A DNA stretch of 34,863 bases from Microcaldota archaeon (GTDB lineage Archaea > Micrarchaeota > Micrarchaeia > Micrarchaeales > CABMGC01), in assembly GCA_021792235.1 (NCBI GenBank), contig JAJYVC010000004.1, positions 1-34,863 of the forward strand, written 5' to 3'. This document shows positions 1 through 6,892 of the stretch, piece by piece. The position numbers and the translations under genes were made by a program. Each line of letters starts with the position of its first letter. The first letter of the stretch is position 1. The notes below the pieces were generated by a model. It ran no database searches, was not told the DNA's origin, and saw nothing but the letters and a program-made list of their open reading frames with translations.

Positions 1-244
1 CGAACTGAATCATGTCATCTATCAGATTCGGAGCAATCGCTCCAGAGGTTATCGAATTGGTTATCTCGAAAGCATCCTTGTCAGAAGCACGTTCTATCCT
101 GTGCACTTCTTCTATCTCGTCGGACCCGTTTATTATTCTGACAAGGATCTTATTTGCTGCAGAGGCATGATTCACTATCTTTGCGGTCCTGCCAAATACG
201 TCGTACTCAGAACCTCCACGGAATATTCTGTCAAGAATGCCCAT
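1..244 (-). CDS. DUF47/PhoU-like protein, N-terminal part only
   Basis: The ATG at 244-242 overlaps the stop codon of the upstream nuclease gene, and the frame stays open to the window edge, giving about 81 residues. The protein begins MGILDRIFRGGSEYDVFG. It continues with helical, charged sequence containing ERASDKDAFEITNSI and SGAIAPNLIDDMIQF. This spacing, with an acidic helix, an E-R-x-x-D-K segment and then a helix starting after a short S/P-containing turn, resembles the DUF47 branch of PhoU-like proteins, which often accompany Pit-type phosphate transporters. The family call is by pattern memory and rests on only the N-terminal third. A phosphate-transport role is inference; the neighbouring gene that could support it lies outside the window. 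Confidence 0.55.
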   Translation of the reverse strand, partial: MGILDRIFRGGSEYDVFGRTAKIVNHASAANKILVRIINGSDEIEEVHRIERASDKDAFEITNSITSGAIAPNLIDDMIQF

Positions 245-894
245 TACTTGTCACCAGTACCGAATTCGGCGTTCAGCAGGTTGTATATAGCATCAGCCTT
301 CCTGCTGCCTATCTTGTCCACCTTCATTAGCTGCTTCCTGTCAGCATTCGCTACGTTCTTCAGGGTTCGGAAGTGCGCTATGAGCCTGTGGGCTATAGCA
401 GGACCTATGCCAGGCATCGAACCAAGTATGAGAGTCTGCCATTGATAGGTGGTGTACGCCTTCTTAATTCCAGTGATCCTTGGCATGTTGCCCTCCCTGT
501 TCTGCTCACGCACAGCGAGTTTGGAAAGCATCTCCGCAGTCTCGACAGCATCAGCAGATTTCATTATCTGGATGCCATAATCAGCATACAGCTTAAGCAT
601 CGTGCCCATTATGATGTTCTTTCCGAGACGATATTCTGCTTCGCTGCCTTCTATTATGAGCATGGGTCTTTCGAAACTGGAGCGCAGCCTATCCAGCTGC
701 TCAAACAGCCGGTTGTCCATTATGGAATTCTCAAAGTCTGACACTGTCTTCCTCTCCACGCATATTCTTCCAGACAGTATGTAGTCGCCAACAGGAAGCT
801 GCGCAAATTCGAGCTTGGCGCCAGAGCTGCCCAGACCATCTATTACTTCTAGATTCCTCTCCCTTTTGTCAACAATGATCCTAGGCGCTTGCAT
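244..894 (-). CDS. xpf: XPF/ERCC4-family structure-specific nuclease (short archaeal form)
   Basis: This 216-aa protein has an N-terminal ERCC4 nuclease domain. The catalytic signature is visible as D9-K-R-E12, G36-D-Y38, E47-R-K49 and D53-F54. A C-terminal pair of helix-hairpin-helix motifs follows at about residues 155-208 (MPGIGPAIAHRL, VDKIGSRKADAI). The protein should cleave branched or 3'-flap DNA near single/double-strand junctions as a dimer. It lacks the SF2 helicase domain of euryarchaeal Hef, so it matches the short form known from Crenarchaeota, which works with PCNA. I see no clear PIP box at its C-terminus. Its stop codon overlaps the start of the DUF47 gene. It diverges from RIO1 across a 57-nt gap whose A/T-rich centre could serve both directions. 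Confidence 0.9.
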   Translation of the reverse strand: MQAPRIIVDKRERNLEVIDGLGSSGAKLEFAQLPVGDYILSGRICVERKTVSDFENSIMDNRLFEQLDRLRSSFERPMLIIEGSEAEYRLGKNIIMGTMLKLYADYGIQIMKSADAVETAEMLSKLAVREQNREGNMPRITGIKKAYTTYQWQTLILGSMPGIGPAIAHRLIAHFRTLKNVANADRKQLMKVDKIGSRKADAIYNLLNAEFGTGDK

Positions 895-951
895 AACTGT
901 TAAAATACTCTATACACATTTAAGTATATATTGTGTAAGTTGGAGGATCAT

Positions 952-1713
952 ATGTCAAGGAAGGTGAGCACCAGGAAGAGGCCCGAAAGGGACGTGCACA
1001 TGATTAAGGAGCAGCTAAAGATAGAGGAGGGAGTGTTCGACAACCGTACTATGATGGCACTATGGCGCATGTTCAACCACAACATAGTCTCAAGGCTGGA
1101 TTTTATAATAGCAAAGGGGAAGGAAGCCGACGTATATCTTGCTGATGCCGGCAGTGCCATTGCAGGAAGCCTTGTAGTCCTAAAGATATTCAGGGCAGAG
1201 ACCTCAAGCTTCGACAAGAGAGTCGACTACATGTTCGGGGATCCAAGATTCGAGAAGATAAAGAAAGGCAACGTATACGAGCTAGTGACCACGTGGTGCA
1301 AGAAGGAGTACGGGAATCTAAAGATAGCCCAGATGGCAGAGGTGCACGCGCCAATTCCCTATTACTTCAAAGATAACATATTGGCCATAGAGTTCATAGG
1401 TTCTGATGAAACTCCTGCTAGGACGCTTAGGGATACGACTCTTGAAGATCCTGCCAGGGTGCTAGATACGATATTATCTGACATAAGGAAACTTTATGGT
1501 CTCGAACTGGTGCATGGTGATATAAGTGAGTACAACATACTGATCAAGGGCGTGGTCCCGTACATAATAGACTTCGGCCAGGCTGTTGTGAAAGGACATC
1601 CCAATGCAGAAAGGTTTCTGGAGCGCGATGTCTCCAACATAATCTCCTATTTCAAGAAGAGATATGGGATAATCAGGGATCCTGCATCAGAGCTATCAGT
1701 TATAAGGGGTTAG
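952..1713 (+). CDS. rio1: RIO1-type serine/threonine protein kinase
   Basis: This is a 253-aa RIO1 atypical kinase, which acts in small ribosomal subunit maturation. Visible motifs are the nucleotide-binding loop AKGKEADVYL (54-63), the catalytic lysine in VVLKIF (K78), the catalytic loop VHGDISEYNIL (D190) and the metal-binding IDFGQ (D207). An in-frame TTG lies at 931, but the ATG at 952 is preferred. A strong GGAGG ribosome binding site sits at 942-946, five bases before it, and the preceding codons are not conserved kinase sequence. The stop overlaps, tail to tail, the stop of the NTPase gene. The translation factor genes aIF1A and aIF2-beta lie just beyond that gene. In many archaea rio1 follows aIF1A directly, so the association is kept here but with inverted orientation. 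Confidence 0.95.
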   Translation: MSRKVSTRKRPERDVHMIKEQLKIEEGVFDNRTMMALWRMFNHNIVSRLDFIIAKGKEADVYLADAGSAIAGSLVVLKIFRAETSSFDKRVDYMFGDPRFEKIKKGNVYELVTTWCKKEYGNLKIAQMAEVHAPIPYYFKDNILAIEFIGSDETPARTLRDTTLEDPARVLDTILSDIRKLYGLELVHGDISEYNILIKGVVPYIIDFGQAVVKGHPNAERFLERDVSNIISYFKKRYGIIRDPASELSVIRG

Positions 1714-2231
1714 TAGAGCTTCTTGTTGAGGAATGGCGCCAATGCACATGCCGTTGCCATTCTGAAGTATTCCTCCCTGCTTGTAATGCCATTTGTGAGG
1801 ATACCTATCGCACCCTCCTTCTGCTTGACGTTCTTCTTGTTAGTGATACTGTCTACAACCTCTCCCAGCTCTGCACCTTCCAATACCTTCCTTGACATTG
1901 ATTTTGGAAGCAGAACAGAGGTGCCTCCTCCTATTCCTATATTTCCATTTGTATCCACAATGCATACATAGCCGCAGACCATTAGTCCGTCAACGGTCTT
2001 CTCTACGCCTCCCTCTACACCTACTCCGAAGTCTGCGCCTTTCCTAGCAGCAATCGAATACTTCGCCCTAGAAACGGCGCCGAGCCTTGTCTCCTTTGAG
2101 CTCATTGGCATGTCAGATACTCCAGATGGCGAATCCACTGACACGTATATATTCTTTGGGAAGGCTCTGTCGAATGCATACCTAACAGCATTTATCTTAA
2201 CTGGATTCATTGACCCTATGGCAACAAGCAT
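1710..2231 (-). CDS. yjjX: Inosine/xanthosine triphosphatase, YjjX/DUF84 family
   Basis: This 173-aa protein begins with the family signature VAIGSMNPVKINAV. It continues with the typical GVEGGVE and a conserved EGAIGILTNG segment near residues 137-150. Members hydrolyse non-canonical purine nucleoside triphosphates (ITP, XTP) and so clean the nucleotide pool. Length matches the family. It is the last gene of a minus-strand run with aIF2-beta and aIF1A (gaps of 8 and 13 nt), so it is probably cotranscribed with these initiation factors. Substrate preference cannot be read from the sequence. Confidence 0.88.
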   Translation of the reverse strand: MLVAIGSMNPVKINAVRYAFDRAFPKNIYVSVDSPSGVSDMPMSSKETRLGAVSRAKYSIAARKGADFGVGVEGGVEKTVDGLMVCGYVCIVDTNGNIGIGGGTSVLLPKSMSRKVLEGAELGEVVDSITNKKNVKQKEGAIGILTNGITSREEYFRMATACALAPFLNKKLY

Positions 2232-2244
2232 AAGATCACTTGAT

Positions 2245-2592
2245 TTATACGGAAGGTATCTCGAATCCCTTCGACTTCAGCGTCTCCTTGTCCATTATGC
2301 TGTACCTGTATACAACATCTCCCTTTTCGTTGCCCTGTACTACCCACGGTTTAACGAGCACCATGTCTCCTTCCTTGATCCAGAACCGCCTCTTCAGCCT
2401 TCCCGGTATCGAACATACTCTTTCGTTGTGATCCGAGCAGAACACCCTGAATTTTGATGCGCCTAGCGCATTGGTTACTATCCCTATCACTTCGTTGTCC
2501 TTCGGCAGGATTACCTTTCTCTCCTCGGTCTGCACGCCACGGCCTCCTCCCTGGCGGCCAAAATTTCTATTTCCCCTGTAGTAGCCTGGCAT
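2245..2592 (-). CDS. eif1A: Translation initiation factor aIF1A
   Basis: This 115-aa protein has a Gly/Arg-rich N-terminal tail and an S1-like OB fold (about residues 28-100). The core includes VIGIVTNALGASKFRVFC, PGRLKRRFWIKEGD and VLVKPW, which are characteristic of aIF1A/eIF1A. The factor binds the 30S A-site and supports scanning-independent initiation and Met-tRNAi placement. The C-terminus (ETLKSKGFEIPSV) is also family-typical. It lies 8 nt downstream of aIF2-beta and 13 nt upstream of the NTPase gene in a compact operon. Confidence 0.96.
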   Translation of the reverse strand: MPGYYRGNRNFGRQGGGRGVQTEERKVILPKDNEVIGIVTNALGASKFRVFCSDHNERVCSIPGRLKRRFWIKEGDMVLVKPWVVQGNEKGDVVYRYSIMDKETLKSKGFEIPSV

Positions 2593-2600
2593 TCAAATCA

Positions 2601-3011
2601 TCATGAATTCTTCACTGTGTACTTTGCACCGCAGGCCTCGCACACTATGGTAGTATATCCTCTGTCTATCATCTGGACATGCGTGTCAGGCTTGTGGCAC
2701 TCCTTGCATATTATGTATAGCTCGAAGTACCTCTTCATCTTCTCGTTTAGAGTGTTCTGCTGTATTTTAGCGAGTATAGTCAGCTTCTGGTCGTCGTATG
2801 TTACGGGTGCAGCGAGCTCTTTGGTCAGGTACTTCGCAATCTCCGACCTGTCCCTCCTTGCAACGTCAGCTATCTGCGCTATGTTCTTGATTATTGTCTT
2901 GTTGCCCTGCACAAGAGAATCCACTTCGGGTATCTTGAAGTCAGCCTTCTCCTCAGAAAGCCCTGGAAGTAGGTCGAACGCTTTCTCGAGTAGCTGCTCG
3001 TAATTTGACAT
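2601..3011 (-). CDS. eif2b: Translation initiation factor aIF2 subunit beta
   Basis: This 136-aa protein has the aIF2-beta layout: an N-terminal helix that binds aIF2-gamma, an alpha/beta core, and a C-terminal zinc ribbon with two Cys pairs (CKEC and CEAC). Within aIF2 it helps deliver initiator Met-tRNA to the small subunit. It heads the operon with aIF1A and the NTPase. The ATG at 3011 lies about 25 nt from the centre of an A/T-palindromic TATA box (3031-3041), so its mRNA is probably leaderless. The same box faces the SRP RNA gene. Confidence 0.96.
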   Translation of the reverse strand: MSNYEQLLEKAFDLLPGLSEEKADFKIPEVDSLVQGNKTIIKNIAQIADVARRDRSEIAKYLTKELAAPVTYDDQKLTILAKIQQNTLNEKMKRYFELYIICKECHKPDTHVQMIDRGYTTIVCEACGAKYTVKNS

Positions 3012-3030
3012 ACTTTCATATTCAAAGCCA

Positions 3031-3041
3031 ATTTATATAAG
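3031..3041. promoter_or_regulatory. Shared bidirectional TATA box (aIF2-beta / SRP RNA)
   Basis: The sequence ATTTATATAAG reads as a TATA box on both strands. Its centre near 3036 is about 26 nt before the SRP RNA 5' end (3061-3063) on the plus strand, and about 25 nt before the aIF2-beta ATG at 3011 on the minus strand. This spacing fits archaeal TBP-directed initiation in both directions. Confidence 0.7.
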
Positions 3042-3060
3042 CATTTGTAAGCGAACTATT

Positions 3061-3327
3061 ATGTGCAGCAGATAGGCGGGAAGCTAGGGGTTTCCCATCC
3101 GCAAATCCCCTTCAGGCGGGCCAATGCTAGCCGAGTATAATACTGGTATATTGGACCCATATCGAAGCGCTGATATCCTGCCTTTAGTGGTAGTCCCTTA
3201 TACGAACCGGGCCAGGCCGGAAGGAGCAACCCTAAGTATATCGTACTATGCTCTGAAGATACAGGGTTGAGTAGAGGTATGGCAATCTTATATACCTGTA
3301 TTGTGCAAGATAGCTTCTGCTGCACCC
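3061..3327 (+). ncRNA. ffs: Signal recognition particle RNA (archaeal 7S)
   Basis: The diagnostic SRP54-binding hairpin lies at 3207-3231, with a GGAA tetraloop at 3219-3222 and the asymmetric-loop strand AGCA next to it. The 5' and 3' ends pair perfectly over ten bases (3063-3072 GTGCAGCAGA with 3316-3325 TCTGCTGCAC). This forms helix 1, as in archaeal 7S RNA. The length of about 267 nt is slightly below the usual 300. A TATA box sits at the right distance upstream. The RNA scaffolds SRP19 and SRP54 for co-translational membrane targeting. Exact ends are inferred from helix 1. Confidence 0.93.
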
Positions 3328-3331
3328 AAAT

Positions 3332-3415
3332 GCTGGGTTCGCCTAGAGGTAGGGCGGCAGGTTGCTAACCTGTTTAGGAGAAATCCTTTCATGGGTTCGA
3401 TTCCCATACCCAGCG
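3332..3415 (+). tRNA. trnS-GCU: tRNA-Ser(GCU)
   Basis: The cloverleaf is complete. The acceptor is GCTGGGT/ACCCAGC, the anticodon stem is 3357-3361 with 3369-3373, and the loop TTGCTAA has anticodon GCT at 3364-3366. A long class II variable arm with an AGGA/TCCT stem follows, and the T arm is ATGGG-TTCGATT-CCCAT. The discriminator G73 is the serine identity base. CCA is not encoded. There is no intron. It starts only about 5 nt after the SRP RNA and has no TATA box of its own, so it is probably cotranscribed and its 5' end must be processed. A T-run at 3418-3423 may terminate transcription. Confidence 0.95.
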
Positions 3416-3417
3416 AC

Positions 3418-3423
3418 TTTTTT
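3418..3423 (+). terminator. Oligo-T terminator after the SRP RNA-tRNA unit
   Basis: A run of six T residues lies three bases after the tRNA discriminator. Archaeal RNA polymerase terminates on short U-tracts without an obligatory hairpin, so this plausibly ends the SRP RNA-tRNA-Ser transcript. Confidence 0.5.
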
Positions 3424-3499
3424 ATCGCCAGTTTATGTCCTACAGAATACCATATCTCAATAAGCATTGAAAAACAATCTGCAGTAATTTAATGATTGC

Positions 3500-3625
3500 T
3501 AAAGAAATCCTTGATCTTTAGGTCGAGGTGGACACGATAGGACAAAATTCTGTTAAACAAATGCGAGCGAAGCGAGCATGTTCCCTCTGGGAAAGCCACG
3601 GCCTTTAGGTCGTGGAAGGGTTACT
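3500..3625 (+). mobile_element. Two IS200/IS605 (TnpB) right-end/omega-RNA-like tails, remnant
   Basis: Two related hairpins share the loop context C-TTTA-G. The first pairs 3509-3516 with 3521-3528. The second pairs 3596-3603 with 3608-3615. Both follow a GAAA-type sequence and are followed by GG(G)-(T/A)-(T/C)AC. The second, preceded by CCCTCTGGGAAAG, closely resembles the conserved 3' tail of IS200/IS605 elements, which also forms the end of the TnpB guide (omega) RNA. No tnpA or tnpB reading frame is present nearby, so this is a relic or a non-autonomous element. The GCGAGCGAAGCGAGC segment between the hairpins is a symmetric repeat. The stretch 3416-3755 holds nothing else I recognise. 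Confidence 0.6.
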
Positions 3626-3755
3626 AATAATGGCTGTAGCAAATGGCAACTCCTTAAGTTTTTTGATCCAAAACTAATCAAGATATCTTTACTGATCCGC
3701 TCCGCAGAGGGAGAAACGCTCTTCGTTTTTGCATACAGCCATTAAATTAAAGGAA

Positions 3756-3932
3756 ATGTATAAGAAAGTACCTAAAGCATCTAAGAATATGGAAAAACCG
3801 CATCGCATACCTGTAATCCATGTCAAAAGCGAGCCTATAGAGATACCTGTTAAAAATCTCAACATCCGCTTTTCCGAGGAGGACTGGAAAGGCATTGAAA
3901 AGCTTCTAAGGGAAAATAAAGGGGGAAGCTAA
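3756..3932 (+). CDS. Small hypothetical protein, ribbon-helix-helix-like C-terminus
   Basis: This 58-aa ORF starts at an ATG; an in-frame TTG at 3729 would add nine residues. I do not recognise the family. The C-terminal part (KNLNIRFSEEDWKGIEKLL) has the beta-strand then helix pattern that opens ribbon-helix-helix DNA-binding domains of antitoxins. The second helix is missing, so it may be truncated. The basic, proline-containing N-terminal half is not informative. It sits between a TnpB-type tail and a convergent methyltransferase gene with no toxin partner. It could be a remnant antitoxin, a short regulator, or not translated. Confidence 0.35.
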   Translation: MYKKVPKASKNMEKPHRIPVIHVKSEPIEIPVKNLNIRFSEEDWKGIEKLLRENKGGS

Positions 3933-3961
3933 AGTCCCATTCAAAATAAGTCTTACTGCCT

Positions 3962-4708
3962 TCAGTCTCTTCTAGCCATATGCCATGCCTCGTCCTCTGG
4001 CTTCTGCACAACAAGAGTCGTCATCTTTACCGGAACGAAATTTCTCTCAGCGTCGTAATCCAGACGCGATACTACCTTCCATCCCTCATTCCTGTACAGA
4101 TCTACCAGGCTAGATTCAAATGGCAGGCTCTTTGCACGGGTCTCGTTGCTTGCTTCGAATAGTGTTCTAAACGGCTGCTCCTTAAGCTTTTCCCAGTAGC
4201 CCAGCCTCTCCTCAAGGAAATTGTCCGGTAGTGACGTAACAAAGGTTAGCATGTTAATCCCTCCTGGCCTAGTCGACTCCATAACCTTCAGCATAAGCAG
4301 TTGCTTGTAATCTTCGCTTACGTATTCAAGTACTGAATCCATTAGCACGAACGAATAGTTGTTTGGCCTGTCAAGCTCCAGTGCGTTCTTGACTTTAAAT
4401 GATACTTTCCCATTTGTTCCATGAATCGATGCTTCATTAGATGCCTTGGCTATTGCTACCTCAGATATGTCAATTCCTTCGACAAGTGTGAATTTACCCG
4501 TCTGTGCAAGGAAGACTGCTTCGGTACCTATTCCACAGCCAATGTCAAGCGCGAAGCCTCCCCTGAAGCTTACATCATTGATTCTGTTGAACATGAGCTT
4601 AAATCCCTCCCCCACACTTCTCCCAATATCCTTCATCCTGGAGTATTCACTGTCGAAGTGTTTGGCTACATCAGCATAATGCTGCCCCTCCCTGATCAAG
4701 ATAGGCAT
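3962..4708 (-). CDS. Class I SAM-dependent methyltransferase
   Basis: This 248-aa protein has the Rossmann methyltransferase core. Motif I is ALDIGCGIGTEAVFLA (about 53-68), the acidic end of strand 2 is VEGIDISE, and a strand 4 segment YSFVLMDSVLEYV is followed by a PGG turn and LTFVTSLP. It resembles TehB/UbiE-type small-molecule methyltransferases, but the substrate cannot be assigned. The C-terminal 70 residues lack a known accessory domain. It is a single gene, convergent with the small ORF at 3756, with a separate promoter region upstream (TTTAATATG near 4740-4750 on the minus strand). Confidence 0.8.
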   Translation of the reverse strand: MPILIREGQHYADVAKHFDSEYSRMKDIGRSVGEGFKLMFNRINDVSFRGGFALDIGCGIGTEAVFLAQTGKFTLVEGIDISEVAIAKASNEASIHGTNGKVSFKVKNALELDRPNNYSFVLMDSVLEYVSEDYKQLLMLKVMESTRPGGINMLTFVTSLPDNFLEERLGYWEKLKEQPFRTLFEASNETRAKSLPFESSLVDLYRNEGWKVVSRLDYDAERNFVPVKMTTLVVQKPEDEAWHMARRD

Positions 4709-4799
4709 TCACTCACATTCAGTTAAAGTAACGCAGTACACATATTAAATGATACCTAAATATTACAAAAGTACAAGAAAAGCTGTTATTATGTTACAC

Positions 4800-5816
4800 T
4801 CACGTTCCACGCCTATTCCTAGGCATCTCTGCAGCCAACTGCCTTACCTTGCCCAGAAGCTGGTCTTCCTTGTTGTACATCCTGTCAACAAAATACGGGG
4901 TGAAAGGGCTGTACTTGTTGAATGGGAAGTAAAGGAAGACCTTCTTCCCCGTGCTATGCGCATGCATCCTCTCGCTGTCAACTCCGCTTGAATAGACCAG
5001 GCTGGAGAGATGTATAACCACTATGTCTGACTGGTCTATAAGGTGGTAATCTCTCCTTACAGTCTGGTTTGCTGCAACCTGCATTATCTTATCATCATTT
5101 TTGTATTTCTTGTAAGCACTGAGGTCAACACTCCTCGGATCGAAAACTATCGATATCTTCCTAAGCTTGTTCACAAACCTCTGCAGATTTGAATAGTTGA
5201 TGTCGCTCCTGCTTGTCATCGCGAAGCTTATGTAGACCTTTATCATGTCTGGATTGTATATCAGATTGTATAATGTGAGCGGATCCTCCTGCAGGCCTAT
5301 TAGGTAGTTCTTCTTTCTCAGAGTCTTGCTTATTAGGTCTGCTGTGTATATCTCCAGCTCCGACCATATCAGCAATTCGTGCATGTCTATGTGTGCGTCC
5401 TTCCACCCCCCTTTCTTCTCAAAAGTGCTGTCCAGCTCATGCGCCGTAGCTATGACTGTTATGAAGAAATCGGGCTTTATCTCCTTGAAGTCGTCTATGT
5501 CCATCAGGTTTATCGGGCCACTCTTCCACCAGAATGATGTATGTCCGTCAATTATATAATCTGTGTCAGGATTGTTCTCTATCGTGTCATTTATCTTGTG
5601 CAGCGCGTTCCTCTTTATCACATCTAGCACCTTCTTGTCAAGGTGCAGCAGCGTCTTCGGCGTGAGCTCGCTGTTTAGACCCTTCGAAACTTCTAGCATC
5701 TCGTCCACGAGGTTTATTATCCCTAGCTTCTTTCCATTAGATTTCGCTATCTGAACTGCCTTATTCTCTATCTCTATCCTGTTTGATCCCGCCACCGAAG
5801 TGCTGAATATTATCAT
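4800..5816 (-). CDS. Adenylate-kinase-like domain fused to nucleoside deoxyribosyltransferase-like domain
   Basis: This 338-aa protein appears to have two parts. Residues 1-185 look like a small P-loop kinase of the archaeal AdkA/AK type: an N-terminal strand and loop (FSTSVAGSNRIE), a DYIIDGHTSF strand resembling the AMP-site region, and PDFFITVIA. The Walker A is degenerate, with SNR where GK(S/T) is expected. Residues from about 193 (MIKVYISFAMTSR) to about 300 resemble the nucleoside 2-deoxyribosyltransferase/TIR-like Rossmann fold: a strand-1 loop, then DQSDIVVIHL, a conserved Ser/Glu region (GVDSERMHAHSTGKKVFLY) and the next strand. Function is unknown. A nucleotide-binding or nucleotide-processing role is inference. 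It diverges from the homocysteine methyltransferase gene over 50 nt. Confidence 0.55.
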   Translation of the reverse strand: MIIFSTSVAGSNRIEIENKAVQIAKSNGKKLGIINLVDEMLEVSKGLNSELTPKTLLHLDKKVLDVIKRNALHKINDTIENNPDTDYIIDGHTSFWWKSGPINLMDIDDFKEIKPDFFITVIATAHELDSTFEKKGGWKDAHIDMHELLIWSELEIYTADLISKTLRKKNYLIGLQEDPLTLYNLIYNPDMIKVYISFAMTSRSDINYSNLQRFVNKLRKISIVFDPRSVDLSAYKKYKNDDKIMQVAANQTVRRDYHLIDQSDIVVIHLSSLVYSSGVDSERMHAHSTGKKVFLYFPFNKYSPFTPYFVDRMYNKEDQLLGKVRQLAAEMPRNRRGT

Positions 5817-5866
5817 AATTTTATATCGGTATTTAGGTTTATAAGGTTATTCTGCTGAAAAGAATC

Positions 5867-6889
5867 ATGAAGGACGGCATACTTGAGAGGCTGCGGAAAG
5901 GTCCTGTTCTGGGTGCACAAGGATACGTATTTGAACTGGAACGCAGAGGATACATAAAGGCAGGTCCCTACGTGCCCGAGGTCGTGCTGGATAATCCTGA
6001 CGCCCTGCGCGAGCTGCACAGCGAGTTTCTTAATGCAGGAGCGGAAGTAATGGAAGCATTGACATACTATGCTCACAGGGACAAGCTAAGGATTATAGGG
6101 CGGGAGAAGGACACGAGGCGCATGAACATCGATGCGCTGCATATAGCTTCTGATGTTGCTAGGAGATCCGGTGCGCTTGTAGCAGGCAACATCTGCAACA
6201 CATGGATCTACGATCCGAATAAGCCAAGGACATTTAAGGTAGTACATGATATGTATGAGGAGCAGGTGGGCATTGCTGCCTCTAGCGGTGTCGACTTCAT
6301 AATTGCCGAGACCCTCGAATATGTCGGGGAAGCACTGATAGCGCTCGAGGTAATAAAGAAGTACGACCTTCCTGCTATGATAACGTTCGGCGCAACTTAT
6401 GAGGAGAGCAAGGACGGCTATGATTGGATAGATGGATGCAGGAAACTTGAGGAGGAAGGTGCTGACATAGTGGGCTTCAACTGCATAAGGGGGCCAAGCA
6501 CCATGATGCCTCTCATAAGGAGGCTGCGGAAGCGCGTGAACGGATACATTGCCGCACAGCCAGTGCCATATCATACGACTAACAAGCTGAAAGCATTCCA
6601 GTTTCTGAAATATGGTGGCAGGAGCGCGTTCCCAACGAATCTGGACCCCTTCCTTGCAACAAGGGATGAGATGGCAGCTTTCGCTGCAGAAGCTGATAGG
6701 ATTGGGGTCAACTATATAGGCATATGCTGCGGTGCAGGTCCGCACCACGTAAGGGCAATGGCTGAGGTGCTAGGAAGGATGCCGCAGGCAAGCAAGTACT
6801 CTCCTAATCTCTCCGAGCACAGCCTTCTCGGCACAGGCGCGAAGCTTAGAAATTCACACGAAAAGCGGTTCCTTAAGAAATGGAAGTAA
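5867..6889 (+). CDS. Homocysteine S-methyltransferase (BHMT-like) family protein
   Basis: This 340-aa TIM-barrel protein carries the zinc-binding set of betaine/S-methylmethionine-homocysteine methyltransferases: C206 in GFNC and the C287-C288 pair in GICCGAG. The conserved early GAQGYVFELERRGY segment and the spacing also match BHMT. It should transfer a methyl group to homocysteine, making methionine. The methyl donor (betaine, S-methylmethionine or another) is not determined by sequence. The next gene, convergent and 3 nt away, is threonine synthase, which shares the homoserine branch point, so a link in amino acid metabolism is plausible. Confidence 0.85.
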   Translation: MKDGILERLRKGPVLGAQGYVFELERRGYIKAGPYVPEVVLDNPDALRELHSEFLNAGAEVMEALTYYAHRDKLRIIGREKDTRRMNIDALHIASDVARRSGALVAGNICNTWIYDPNKPRTFKVVHDMYEEQVGIAASSGVDFIIAETLEYVGEALIALEVIKKYDLPAMITFGATYEESKDGYDWIDGCRKLEEEGADIVGFNCIRGPSTMMPLIRRLRKRVNGYIAAQPVPYHTTNKLKAFQFLKYGGRSAFPTNLDPFLATRDEMAAFAAEADRIGVNYIGICCGAGPHHVRAMAEVLGRMPQASKYSPNLSEHSLLGTGAKLRNSHEKRFLKKWK

Positions 6890-6892
6890 GGC

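Noticed and set aside
3059-3325. 88-aa open frame on the minus strand
   Set aside because: It lies exactly antisense to the SRP RNA, whose conserved SRP54-binding hairpin and closing helix explain the sequence.
3301-3492. 63-aa open frame on the plus strand
   Set aside because: It runs through the SRP RNA end and the tRNA-Ser(GCU) gene and has no protein-like pattern.
3540-3580. CRISPR repeat, because of the symmetric GCGAGCGAAGCGAGC segment
   Set aside because: There is only one copy and no spacer array; it belongs with the mobile-element tail.
6086-6748. 220-aa open frame on the minus strand
   Set aside because: It is antisense to the homocysteine methyltransferase-like gene, which carries the zinc cysteines and a conserved TIM-barrel pattern.
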